A DNA stretch of 64,000 nucleotides, from the NCBI GenBank assembly GCA_963704035.1, contig CAVPGR010000004.1, positions 1,302,001 to 1,366,000 on the forward strand, read 5' to 3'. Shown piece after piece: positions 48,901-62,886 of this stretch (positions within the stretch are counted from its first letter, which is position 1; every line of letters begins with the position of its first letter). Source of the DNA: JAOSJL01 sp963704035. GTDB taxonomy: Bacteria; Actinomycetota; Acidimicrobiia; IMCC26256; JAOSJL01. A program made the position numbers and the translations under genes. A model generated the notes under the pieces. It made no database searches, was not told where the DNA came from, and saw only the letters and a program-made list of their open reading frames with translations.

Positions 48901-49411
48901 GGCCTACGACCAGCCGGTCACGGTCGGTTACATGTACATCCTGAAGCTGGCGCACCTCGTCGACGACAAGATCCACGCGCGCTCCACGGGTCCCTACTCG
49001 ATGATCACGCAGCAGCCCCTGGGTGGAAAGGCGCAGTTCGGTGGTCAGCGCTTCGGGGAGATGGAGGTGTGGGCCCTCGAGGCCTACGGCGCCAGCTACG
49101 CGCTCCAGGAGCTCCTGACGATCAAGTCCGACGACGTGCTCGGCCGCGTGAAGGTCTACGAGGCCATCGTGAAGGGCGAGAACATCCCCGAGCCGGGTAT
49201 CCCCGAGTCGTTCAAGGTCCTCATCAAGGAGATGCAGGCTCTGTGTCTCAACGTGAGGGTGATGGACGAGGCCGGTGAAGAGGTCGAGATCCGCGAGCTC
49301 GACGAAGACGCGTTCCGCACCACCGAATCACTCGGCATCGACCTCTCACGGCCGGAGCGGGGGACCGACGAGGAAGACGAACGACGACGCCGCGAACAGC
49401 CGGCCTTCTAA
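45944..49411 (+). CDS. rpoB: RNA polymerase beta subunit
   Basis: The 1155-residue catalytic subunit is intact. The rifampicin-region motif SSQLSQFMDQTNPLSGLTHK is present with the usual residues, including Gln, Asp, His and the THKRRLSALGPGG follow-on. Later motifs are RNGHVCPIE-equivalent GRMCPIETPEGPNIGLI and GDKLAGRHGNKGV. GTG 45944 follows AAAGGAG. rpoC follows after 21 bases. The frame shows no indel over 3.4 kb. Confidence 0.97.
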   Translation: MSRPATRERFSFSKLSEPLDLPDLIAVQRDSFRTFLDVGIAGVLRDISPIEDFTGQLKLELADHVFDPPKHTEDECREKDMTYSQPLFVTARFLNAGTGEIKEQTVFMGDFPVMTNRGTFIINGTERIVVSQLVRSPGVYFNISPDKTNPEKDIVDAKMIPGRGAWLEFEVDKKNIVHVRVDRKRKQPVTILLKALGFGESDEELLGLVIDENGNPYEAIANTLEKDNTETVDEAFIDIYRKLRPGEPPTPESARTLIENLFFNPKRYDLAKVGRHKVTKKLQDEYGNVDLKGFDLVAPEADSKDLTLTRADILATVSYLVKLANNDMGYFPDDIDHFGNRRVRSVGELIQNQVRVGLSRMERVVRERMTTQDVEAITPQTLINIRPVVAAIKEFFGSSQLSQFMDQTNPLSGLTHKRRLSALGPGGLSRERAGFEVRDVHHSHYGRMCPIETPEGPNIGLIGYLSSYARINEFGFIETPYRKVVKGRALEEVEYLAADDEDRVVIAQANAPLDEKGNFLNERVLVRAQRGEVAYVEPTQVDYMDVSPKQMVSVATALIPFLEHDDANRALMGANMQRQAVPLLRSTAPFIGTGVEKRAAHDAGDMVLAEDAGTVSGVTGDSVTVDYKREGTSTYRLSKFRRSNQGTCINQKPRVSEGDAVKKGDVLADGPSTQRGELALGKNLLVAFMPWKGHNFEDAIVISQRLVRDDVLTSIHIEEHEIDARDTKLGAEEITRDIPNLSEEILADLDERGIIRIGAEVGPGDILVGKVTPKGETELTPEERLLRAIFGEKAREVRDTSLKVPHGETGQVIDLKRFSRDDGDELPPGVNELVRVYVAQKRKISEGDKLAGRHGNKGVISKILPMEDMPFLEDGTPVDIVLNPLGVPSRMNVGQVLEAHLGYVARHGWDEERPAPVAPEKTRPVTEPAEWIASPVFDGAHWDERNEGEPATIEELFTKMNPDGVNGTRMVGPDGKATLYDGRSGEAYDQPVTVGYMYILKLAHLVDDKIHARSTGPYSMITQQPLGGKAQFGGQRFGEMEVWALEAYGASYALQELLTIKSDDVLGRVKVYEAIVKGENIPEPGIPESFKVLIKEMQALCLNVRVMDEAGEEVEIRELDEDAFRTTESLGIDLSRPERGTDEEDERRRREQPAF

Positions 49412-49432
49412 CAAAGAGCGAGGCAGAAGACA

Positions 49433-53467
<4,035 letters not shown>

Positions 53468-53508
53468 AGGTTGCGCGGCGAGCGGGCCTTTTCGAGTAGA
53501 AAGATTCG

Positions 53509-54247
53509 ATGAACGCGAACAAGGCGATTGCCGAGGTATTCGGGACGGCGACTCTGGTGCTCGTGGCCGTCGGGACGGCGGTGCTGGCCGGGAGCTTCCT
53601 CGGGGACAGCACGCTCGGCATCGCGTTGGCGTTCGGGCTGACGTTGATGTCTCTGGCGTACGCCATCGGGCACATCTCGGGGTGTCACGTCAATCCGGCG
53701 GTCACGCTCGGCATGTGGGTCGGTAAGAAGATGGACGGCAAGGACGTGCCGCTCTACATGGTGAGCCAGGTGCTCGGCGCCCTGCTCGGTGCCGCCATCC
53801 TGTGGCTCATCGCCAACGGGGCCGACGGCTTCTCGATCGACTCCGACGCGGCCGGCGCTGTTCGGGGCCAACGGCTACGACGACCTCTCGCCCGGTGGGT
53901 ACAACCTTCTCGCAGCGCTCGTCTCGGAGATCGTCTTCACCGGCATCTTCGTGTTCGTGGTCCTCGCCACGACCACGCGGAACTTCCCGGCGGCCGCCGG
54001 CGGGATCGCCGCGGGCTTCGCGCTCGCCATCGTCCACCTGGTGTCGATCCCCGTGACCAACACGAGTGTGAACCCGGCTCGCTCCATCGCCACCAACGTC
54101 TTTGCCGGTGGCGACTACATCCCGCAGCTCTGGCTGTTCATCGTGGCCCCCCTCGTCGGCGGGCTCCTGGCTGCCGGGCTCTTCCGGGCGCTGAACCCCA
54201 GCGAGGCCCAGGGTCACGTGGCACCCCTCGACCCCACCTCAGACTGA
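53509..54247 (+). CDS. Aquaporin/MIP-family channel, one frameshift
   Basis: The product is about 245 residues after correction, with six hydrophobic helices and the two NPA boxes of aquaporins: HVNPAVTLG (NPA at 62-64) and SVNPARSIATN. The second box in NPAR form suggests a water channel rather than a glycerol facilitator. The frame breaks at about 53854, where GCCGGCGCTGTTC should be GCCGCGCTGTTC. It follows rpoC by 41 bases on the same strand, inside what is usually the rpoC-rpsL junction. Confidence 0.87.
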
Positions 54248-54285
54248 TCCGGAGCGGGTCCCCGACCTCGGGGCTGATAAATTAT

Positions 54286-54315
54286 TTGTATACATCAATA
54301 AATGATTTTATCATT
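54286..54315 (+). promoter_or_regulatory. AT-rich promoter with two palindromes, upstream of fic
   Basis: TTGTAT (54286-54291), a 17-base spacer and TATCAT (54309-54314) form a good promoter. The ATG of fic lies only 6 bases after the -10, so the mRNA is probably leaderless. TGTATACA (54287-54294) overlaps the -35, and AATGAT-TTT-ATCATT (54301-54315) overlaps the -10, an operator-like arrangement. The segment is strikingly AT-rich against its surroundings. Confidence 0.65.
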
Positions 54316-54320
54316 GAGGC

Positions 54321-55502
54321 ATGATCTTCAGGACACCGGTCCTCGGGGACCTGGAACGAGCGGCGATCTCGGAGATCGAGGATCGACGCAGGAGTCTTCG
54401 ACACCGCGTGGGCGAACCCCGGCGCTGGTACGGGGGGCTTCGCCGACTCGTCTTCGCCAAGGCTGTCCAGGGCTCCAATTCCATCGAGGGGTACGACGCG
54501 TCTCTCGAGGACGTGATGGCGGCGGTGGACAACGAGGAGACCCTCGACGCCGACACCGAAACGATTCACGCGCTCCAGGGCTACCGGGATGCGATGACCT
54601 ACGTCCTGCAGCTCGCCGACGACGATGACGTCACCATCAACGAACAGCTCGTGAGGTCGCTCCACTTCATGATGATGAAGCACGACCTGTCGAAACGTCC
54701 CGGCAGGTACCGACAGGGCACGATCTTCGTACGGCGGGAGAGCGATGGTGAAACCGTCTACGAAGGCCCGCCTGCCGAGATCGTTCCGGATCTCATGGGC
54801 GAACTGCTCAACGACGCGCAGGAGAATGACGGGCCGGTCCTGATGCGTGCGGCGATGGCGCACCTGAATCTCGTCATGGTCCACCCCTTCCGGGATGGCA
54901 ACGGGAGAATGGGCCGCTGCCTTCAGACGTTGGTACTGGCGCGCGAGCACATCGTGAGTCCCGTGTTCTCCTCCATCGAGGAGTACCTGGGTCGCAACAC
55001 CCAGCCGTACTACGACGTTCTCGAACAGGTGGGCCGCGGTGAATGGCACTCGGAGGACGATGCCCGACCGTGGATTCGGTTCTGTCTGAACGCCCACTAC
55101 CAGTGCGCGGAAACGATGCTGTGGCGGGTTCAGGAGGCAGAGGAGTTGTGGGATCTGTGCGGGCACCTCGCGCGTCGACAGGAGGTTGCCGAACGCGTCG
55201 TCGGCCCACTCTCGGATGCTGCCCGAGGGTTGCGAATCCGAAATGCGTCCTACCGAGTCGCGGTCGAGGAGTCCGGGGGGGAGCAAATCGACGTCCCGAC
55301 TGCCAGCCGTGACCTACGCGCGCTGGTGGCCTGCGGTCTCCTCGAATCGCACGGCGAAACCCGGGGTCGCTACTACGTCGGCTCCGCTGAGCTCCTCGAC
55401 GGTTTCACGAAGATCCGAGCCAAGAAGCCGAAGTTCGAGAACGCCGATCTCTTCGGCGGGGAAGGCCAACAGCGGCTCGGTCTCGGTGACCTTGCGACCT
55501 GA
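54321..55502 (+). CDS. Fic-domain protein (AMPylase family, class II-like)
   Basis: The 393-residue protein has the full Fic catalytic motif HPFRDGNGRMGR at residues 188-199, with the catalytic His188. An N-terminal self-inhibition motif of the [S/T]xxxE[G/N] type appears as SNSIEG at residues 52-57, so it is probably held inactive intramolecularly. The C-terminal 110 residues include a winged-helix-like segment (VPTASRDLRALVACGLLESH). Fic enzymes transfer AMP or other groups to protein hydroxyls. Its own operator-like promoter and a terminator after the stop mark it as an independent unit. Confidence 0.88.
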   Translation: MIFRTPVLGDLERAAISEIEDRRRSLRHRVGEPRRWYGGLRRLVFAKAVQGSNSIEGYDASLEDVMAAVDNEETLDADTETIHALQGYRDAMTYVLQLADDDDVTINEQLVRSLHFMMMKHDLSKRPGRYRQGTIFVRRESDGETVYEGPPAEIVPDLMGELLNDAQENDGPVLMRAAMAHLNLVMVHPFRDGNGRMGRCLQTLVLAREHIVSPVFSSIEEYLGRNTQPYYDVLEQVGRGEWHSEDDARPWIRFCLNAHYQCAETMLWRVQEAEELWDLCGHLARRQEVAERVVGPLSDAARGLRIRNASYRVAVEESGGEQIDVPTASRDLRALVACGLLESHGETRGRYYVGSAELLDGFTKIRAKKPKFENADLFGGEGQQRLGLGDLAT

Positions 55503-55525
55503 TCCGGGGCTGCTTCCCCGGATTT
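55503..55525 (+). terminator. Terminator-like hairpin after fic
   Basis: TCCGGGG (55503-55509) pairs with CCCCGGA (55516-55522) around a 6-base loop, followed by TTT. It lies directly after the fic stop and before rpsL. The short T-run makes it moderate. Confidence 0.5.
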
Positions 55526-55620
55526 CGGTGGGGGCGGCCCGTCCTGTAACCTGACCCGTCGGCCCGGCCACGGTCGCGGCGTGCTTTTTCCCCCGAAATC
55601 TTCTGCCTACGAGGACACCT

Positions 55621-55989
55621 GTGCCCACGATTCAGCAACTGGTCCGCAAGGGCCGGCAGCGCAAGACCGAGAAGTCGTCCACGCCGGGCCTCAAGGGCTC
55701 GCCGCAGCGACGTGGTGTGTGCACGCGTGTGTTCACCCACACCCCCAAGAAGCCGAACTCCGCGCTGCGCAAGGTCGCGCGTATCCGTCTCTCCACGGGC
55801 ATGGAGATCACGGCGTACATCCCCGGTGTCGGTCACAACCTCCAGGAACACTCGATCGTGCTCGTGCGCGGCGGTCGTGTGAAAGACCTTCCCGGTGTCC
55901 GTTACAAGGTCGTGCGCGGCGCGCTCGACGCGAGCGGGGTCTCCGATCGCAAGCAGGCCCGTAGTCGCTACGGCGCGAAGAAGGACTGA
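55621..55989 (+). CDS. rpsL: 30S ribosomal protein S12
   Basis: The 122-residue decoding-centre protein has the invariant TPKKPNSALRK segment with the lysine associated with streptomycin resistance in its wild-type form, and PGVGHNLQEHS and VKDLPGVRYK. GTG 55621 follows GAGGACACC. rpsG starts two bases after the stop. Confidence 0.97.
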   Translation: MPTIQQLVRKGRQRKTEKSSTPGLKGSPQRRGVCTRVFTHTPKKPNSALRKVARIRLSTGMEITAYIPGVGHNLQEHSIVLVRGGRVKDLPGVRYKVVRGALDASGVSDRKQARSRYGAKKD

Positions 55990-55991
55990 CG

Positions 55992-56462
55992 ATGCCTCGC
56001 AAGGGACCCGCCTCCCGTCGTGACATCAAGCCCGACCCCGTCCACAAGTCGGTCGTCGTCACGCAGGTCATCAACAAGGTTCTCCAGCGCGGGAAGCGCT
56101 CGCAGGCCGAACAGATCGTCTACACCGCGCTCGAAGAGATGGAACAGAAGACCGGTTCCGAGCCGATCGCCACGTTGAAGCGTGCTGTCGAGAACGTTCG
56201 ACCCGCTCTCGAGGTCCGATCCCGGCGTGTCGGTGGCGCCACGTATCAGGTTCCCGTCGAGGTTCGACCCCGTCGTGCGACGACGCTCGCGATCCGTTGG
56301 ATCGTCGGCTACGCGCGCCAGCGACGTGAGAAGACCATGTCGGAACGTCTGGCCAACGAACTGCTCGACGCGAGCAACGGCATCGGCGCCGCCATCAAGC
56401 GCCGCGAAGACCTTCAGAAGATGGCGGAGTCGAACAAGGCCTTCGCTCACTACCGCTGGTAG
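55992..56462 (+). CDS. rpsG: 30S ribosomal protein S7
   Basis: The 156-residue product organises the 3' domain of 16S rRNA. Family signatures are KVLQRGKRSQAEQIVYTAL, VRSRRVGGATYQVPVEVRP and the C terminus MAESNKAFAHYRW. The length is normal. It is part of the rpsL-rpsG-fusA-tuf operon. Confidence 0.97.
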   Translation: MPRKGPASRRDIKPDPVHKSVVVTQVINKVLQRGKRSQAEQIVYTALEEMEQKTGSEPIATLKRAVENVRPALEVRSRRVGGATYQVPVEVRPRRATTLAIRWIVGYARQRREKTMSERLANELLDASNGIGAAIKRREDLQKMAESNKAFAHYRW

Positions 56463-56477
56463 TCGGAGCGACGTCAC

Positions 56478-58571
<2,094 letters not shown>

Positions 58572-58673
58572 GCCACCGACCGGCCCGGCGGGCCGGTCGT
58601 CACACGTCAGACCGAAACCCCCAACCAAGTCCCGTCACAAGAGCCCAGAAGGACACGAGGAGCAGTCACACCC

Positions 58674-59862
58674 ATGTCGAAGGAGAAGTTCGAGCGGACG
58701 AAGCCGCATTTGAATGTTGGGACGATTGGTCATATCGATCATGGGAAGACGACGTTGACCGCGGCGATCACCAAGGTGTTGGCGGATCAGAATCCGGACG
58801 TGAATTTTTCGCCGTTTGATTCGATCGACAAGGCTCCTGAGGAAAAGGAGCGTGGGATCACGATTTCGATTTCTCATGTGGAGTATGAGACCGAGAATCG
58901 TCATTACGCCCATGTGGATTGTCCGGGCCATGCGGATTACATCAAGAACATGATCACGGGTGCCGCGCAGATGGACGGCGCGATTTTGGTGGTGGCGGCG
59001 ACTGATGGGCCGATGCCTCAGACCCGTGAGCATGTGTTGTTGGCCCGCCAGGTGGGTGTGCCGAGCATTGTGGTGGCGTTGAACAAGGCCGACATGGTCG
59101 ATGACGAAGAGATCATGGAGCTGGTGGAGCTCGAGGTGCGTGAGTTGTTGACCGAGTACGGCTTCGAGGGTGATGAGGTGCCGATCGTGGCGGTGTCTGC
59201 GTTGAAGGCTCTGGAGGGCGACGCGGATGCGGCAGCGCAGGTGTTGGAGTTGATGGAAAAGGTCGACGAGTACGTGCCCGAGCCGACCCGTGATGTCGAC
59301 AAGGCGTTTTTGATGCCGATCGAGGATGTGTTCACGATCACGGGTCGTGGCACGGTCGTGACGGGTCGTGTGGAGCGTGGGATCGTGCATGTGAACGACG
59401 AGGTGGAGATCGTCGGGATCAAAGACACACCGAACACGACGGTCACGGGCGTCGAGATGTTCCGCAAGCTCTTGGATGAGGGTCGTGCGGGCGACAACAT
59501 CGGTGCGTTGTTGCGTGGCACAGCCAAAGAAGACGTGGAGCGCGGTCAGGTGCTCGCCAAGCCTGGGCAGTATCACGCCGCACACCAAGTTCGAAGGTCA
59601 GGTCTATGTGTTGACCAAGGACGAAGGTGGACGTCACACACCGTTTTTCGGGAACTACCGTCCGCAGTTCTATTTCCGTACGACCGACATCACCGGCAGT
59701 ATCGAGTTGCCCGAGGGCACCGAGATGGTGATGCCCGGCGACAACACCGAGATGACCGTCGAGTTGATCAACCCGATCGCGATGGAAGAAGGCCTGTTGT
59801 TCGCCATTCGCGAAGGTGGCCGCACCGTCGGATCCGGCCGCGTCACCAAAATCATCGAATAG
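58674..59862 (+). CDS. tuf: Elongation factor Tu, copy 2 (one-base insertion)
   Basis: The length is 395 residues after correction, about 99% identical to copy 1 at the base level. One base is inserted at about 59572: GCCTGGGCAG where copy 1 has GCCGGGCAG, so the last third is out of frame as written. One amino-acid difference is visible (EPTRD here, EPVRD in copy 1). It sits at the normal place after fusA, with an AGGAGCAG ribosome-binding run. The codon pattern is as odd as in copy 1. Confidence 0.95.
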
Positions 59863-59877
59863 GGACAACGACCACAC

Positions 59878-60207
59878 ATGGCAGCTACCGCGACGGGTCA
59901 GAAGATCCGCATCAGGCTCAAGGCCTACGACCACGAGATCATCGACCAGTCGACGAAGAAGATCGTCGAGACGGTCGTGCGTACCAACGCGAAGGTGCGC
60001 GGTCCCGTGCCGTTGCCGACCGAGATCCACCGGTACTGCGTGATCCGCTCACCGCACGTCGACAAGGACAGCCGGGAGCACTTCGAGATGCGCATCCACA
60101 AGCGCCTTCTCGACATCGTCGAGCCGACGAGTCAGACCGTCGAGTCGCTCCAGCGCCTCGACCTCCCCGCCGGCGTCGACATCGAGATCAAGATCCAGGG
60201 CGTCTGA
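59878..60207 (+). CDS. rpsJ: 30S ribosomal protein S10
   Basis: The 109-residue product has KIRIRLKAYDHEIIDQSTK, RGPVPLPTEI and the loop SPHVDKDSREHFEMR typical of S10. S10 also acts in antitermination as NusE. It follows tuf after 15 bases. Unusually, the next S10-operon gene rplC lies 1.3 kb away, across two minus-strand genes. Confidence 0.96.
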   Translation: MAATATGQKIRIRLKAYDHEIIDQSTKKIVETVVRTNAKVRGPVPLPTEIHRYCVIRSPHVDKDSREHFEMRIHKRLLDIVEPTSQTVESLQRLDLPAGVDIEIKIQGV

Positions 60208-60224
60208 CCGGTCACCCATCCCTA

Positions 60225-60267
60225 GATGCGTCCCTGGCGCGCGCTATGCGAGCCTCTCGGACGCATC
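60225..60267. terminator. Long hairpin between rpsJ and convergent module
   Basis: GATGCGTCC (60225-60233) pairs perfectly with GGACGCATC (60259-60267). The intervening bases can form an inner stem (GGCGCGC with GCGAGCC, one mismatch). It lies between the ends of rpsJ and the minus-strand nucleotidyltransferase gene, where a bidirectional terminator would be needed. There is no T-run. Confidence 0.45.
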
Positions 60268-60293
60268 ATGCCCACGCCGGCGACGCCGTTCCG

Positions 60294-60800
60294 TCAGTGA
60301 GCTGCGAAGAGCTCTTCGATGAAGAAGCGCGCGGCGGTGTCCAGCCGGTCGCCGAACACTCGCTCCGCTACTTCGAGGACTTCGGCGGATGTCTCCAGGT
60401 TGAGTTCCCCCGCCAGGAGGCGCACGTCGTCCTCGTCCTCGCCGACTCGGTGTGCGAGGACCTTGAGCGCCAGGAGGATCTCGGGCGACGCCACGAAGAC
60501 ACGTAGGCCCGGCTCGTCGAAGACCGAAGCAGCATTCGGGTCATCTGCGGCGAGGAAACCCTTCACGGCGTCGTTGAGCCAACCTTGCGGGAGCCCGAGG
60601 TCGCCTGCTACTTCGTCGGCCGCCTCGTAGATCGCCATCTTCGGTTCGAACACAGCGTCGATGTCACGCGTGGAGCGACGCGGAGCGTAGGCGAGAGCCA
60701 TCGCCGCACCGCCGACGACGTACATCTCACCGACGACGTCGCGGCTTTCGAGCACCCGGGCCAACGCCTCGAAGGCGCGCAGAATCTCGTCGCGGTCCAT
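60294..60800 (-). CDS. DUF6036-like nucleotidyltransferase
   Basis: The 168-residue protein has the minimal nucleotidyltransferase core: YVVGGAAMALAY (Gly30-Gly31) and STRDIDAVF with metal-binding Asp46 and Asp48. LRVFVASPEILLALKVLAHR follows at mid-protein, the pattern of DUF6036/AbiEii-type proteins. ATG 60800 overlaps the stop of the upstream gene (TGATG), so the two are coupled. Related proteins are toxins in some toxin-antitoxin systems; function here is inferred. The gene is oriented against the ribosomal operon that surrounds it. Confidence 0.8.
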   Translation of the reverse strand: MDRDEILRAFEALARVLESRDVVGEMYVVGGAAMALAYAPRRSTRDIDAVFEPKMAIYEAADEVAGDLGLPQGWLNDAVKGFLAADDPNAASVFDEPGLRVFVASPEILLALKVLAHRVGEDEDDVRLLAGELNLETSAEVLEVAERVFGDRLDTAARFFIEELFAAH

Positions 60801-61252
60801 CAGCAGCGGTCGAGGAAGCCTTCGGCGACGAAAATGCCGCGGCGACGAAAGGCTGCGGGGCTCTGAGCAACGGCCAGAGCGCGGAATCCCGGTGTGTCGC
60901 TCAGGAACCAGAAGTGGTCGAGGAAGCGATCGTTTCCCCGGGTCCAGCCCGGCGTCGGGAGGCGGGCCCGCACGGCGATCCATTCCCCGAGCCCACCGAA
61001 GAGCGCATCCACCCGGTCGTCACCGCAGAGCGTGGGCTCTCCTTCGATTGCGTGGGTGAGATCCTCCTTTGTCGCTGCGAACTGGAGCTCGTCGATGAGC
61101 TCGAAAACGGCGGGCTTGAAGGATTCACCTGCCAGCACGCGATCTGAAGCACCTGCCAGCGACTGGGTGAGCGGCCGGGGGTGGTCGGCCACCCAGTCAC
61201 GGACCGTGCCGGGCCCCGTCCGGGCAAGAAGACGGCCAACGGGAGAAACCAT
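60800..61252 (-). CDS. Unknown protein, coupled partner of nucleotidyltransferase
   Basis: The product is 150 residues, rich in Trp, Arg and Asp. I recognise no domain and see no clear helix-turn-helix. A central segment reads VFELIDELQFAATKEDLTHA. ATG 61252 lies 6 bases after a TACCTT (-10-like, 61259-61264), which suggests a leaderless mRNA. It is the first gene of a two-gene operon and overlaps the nucleotidyltransferase start. By analogy with two-gene nucleotidyltransferase modules it may be the antitoxin or an adaptor; that is a guess from organisation. Confidence 0.65.
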   Translation of the reverse strand: MVSPVGRLLARTGPGTVRDWVADHPRPLTQSLAGASDRVLAGESFKPAVFELIDELQFAATKEDLTHAIEGEPTLCGDDRVDALFGGLGEWIAVRARLPTPGWTRGNDRFLDHFWFLSDTPGFRALAVAQSPAAFRRRGIFVAEGFLDRC

Positions 61253-61509
61253 AGGCTGAAGGTAGTCGCCCGAACTGTCGAGGCGGGGCGGTTTCGCCCG
61301 GGGCGGGTGGGGCCGATACACTGCCCGTTCGGCGCTGGGGCCCTTCCCACGGCCCCGGATCGCAGATCGGACCACCTCGACAACCGAAGTCTGCTCAGGC
61401 CGCCCGCGGGCGGAACCAGGCGGCACAACCGAACCACGCTCCGCCGGGGCCCTGCTCCGAGCGGAGCGTTCGCGTCGGCAGAAGACACCAGCAGAGAAGC
61501 GGGAAGACC

Positions 61510-62163
61510 ATGGCAGGCAAGGGGATCCTCGGGCGCAAGCTCGGAATGACCCAGGTCTGGGACGACGAGAACCGGGTCGTACCGGTGACGGTCATCCAGG
61601 CCGGGCCCTGTCGCGTCGTGCAGCTCAAGACTCCCGAGCGCGACGGCTACTCCGCGGTGCAGCTCGCGTTCGGTGACGTCAAGGAGTCCAGGCTCAGCAA
61701 GGGCGAGCTCGGCCACCTCGCTGCTGCCGAGGCGCCACCCAGCAGACATCTCGCCGAATTGAAGGTCGACGACCTCGAGGGTTTCGAGATCGGACAGACC
61801 ATCGCCGCCGACGTGTTCGAGAGCGGAGAGCTCGTCGACATCTCGGGTATCAGCAAGGGCAAGGGCTTCACGGGAGTGATGGCCCGCCACAACTTCAAGG
61901 GACAGCCGGCCTCGCACGGTGCGCACAAGGTCCACCGCAAGCCCGGTGCCGTCGGCGCGTGTGCCACGCCCGCACGGATCTTCAAGGGCCAGAAGATGCC
62001 CGGACGTCACGGCAACGCCAAGACCACGACGCTCAACCTCGAGGTCGTCGAGGGCGATGCCGAACGCAACCTCTTGTTGATCAAGGGATCTGTTCCCGGC
62101 GCCAAGGGCTCGGTCGTCTTCGTGCGCAACGCCGCCAAGCCGCGGGTGAGGAGCGCGTCGTGA
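61510..62163 (+). CDS. rplC: 50S ribosomal protein L3
   Basis: The 217-residue product begins KGILGRKLGMTQVWDDENR and has the conserved GKGFTGVMARHNFKG and KMPGRHGN segments near the peptidyl-transferase region. ATG 61510 follows AGAAGCGGGAAG. It restarts the S10 operon after the inverted module, so it needs its own promoter in the 61253-61509 spacer; TACACT at 61317-61322 is a weak -10 candidate. The stop overlaps the rplD GTG. Confidence 0.96.
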   Translation: MAGKGILGRKLGMTQVWDDENRVVPVTVIQAGPCRVVQLKTPERDGYSAVQLAFGDVKESRLSKGELGHLAAAEAPPSRHLAELKVDDLEGFEIGQTIAADVFESGELVDISGISKGKGFTGVMARHNFKGQPASHGAHKVHRKPGAVGACATPARIFKGQKMPGRHGNAKTTTLNLEVVEGDAERNLLLIKGSVPGAKGSVVFVRNAAKPRVRSAS

Positions 62164-62886
62164 CCGCCGCTCTCGAGGCCGACGTGCGCGCCCAGGACGG
62201 CACGAAGAAGGGAAGCGTGGAGCTGCCCGAGGCGATCTTCGGGATCACGCCCAACGCTGCTGTGCTCCACCAGGTCGTCACCGCCCAACTCGCCGCAGCC
62301 CGCAGCGGAACGGCAAGCACCAAGACCCGCGCCGAGGTGGCCGGCGGCGGTGCCAAGCCGTGGCGGCAGAAGGGAACCGGGCGCGCCCGCCAGGGTTCCA
62401 TCCGGGCCCCGCACTGGGAGGGCGGCGGAATCGCCCACGGTCCCCGACCCCGCGACTACACCCAGCGCACACCGAAGAAGATGGTCCGTCTCGCTCTGCT
62501 GTCCGCGCTGTCGGACCGTGCGTCGGAGAGCCGGGTGCTCGTCGTCGACTCCTGGGACTTCCCCGAGCCCAAGACCAAGGACGCCAAGACCACCCTCGAG
62601 TCACTCGAGCTCCGCGGCACCGACGAGAAGAAGGACCCGCGGGTGCTGCTCGTTCTCGACCGCGGCGAGGTCAACACCTGGAAGTCGTTCCGCAACCTCG
62701 GTCGCAGCGTCCAGATCGTCGTGCCCGAGGAGCTCAACGCGTACGACGTCCTCGCCAACGACTGGCTGGTGTTCTCACAGGCCACCCTCGACACCACCAC
62801 GGCGCGTCTGAGCGGCACAGCTGACTCGGCGACTCCGCCGACTCCGCGACTCCGCCGACTCCGCCGACTCCGGGGACGCGTCATGA
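62160..62886 (+). CDS. rplD: 50S ribosomal protein L4, frame lost near 3' end
   Basis: The product is about 242 residues. Signatures are GGGAKPWRQKGTGRARQGS and RAPHWEGGG. As written the frame runs on into rplW, giving an apparent L4-L23 fusion. The junction is a 9-bp repeat (GACTCCGCC, six units, 62823-62874) in which units 1 and 3 have only 8 bases. Restoring them gives an Ala-Asp-Ser tail ending GDAS and the stop TGA at 62884-62886, overlapping the rplW ATG in the same ATGA style used elsewhere. GTG 62160 overlaps the rplC stop. Confidence 0.92.
62823..62874 (+). repeat. 9-bp tandem repeat at end of rplD
   Basis: Six units of GACTCCGCC (variants GACTCGGC first and GACTCCGGG last) encode Asp-Ser-Ala repeats. 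Units 1 and 3 are one base short. Such repeats are prone both to slippage and to sequencing error. Confidence 0.8.
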
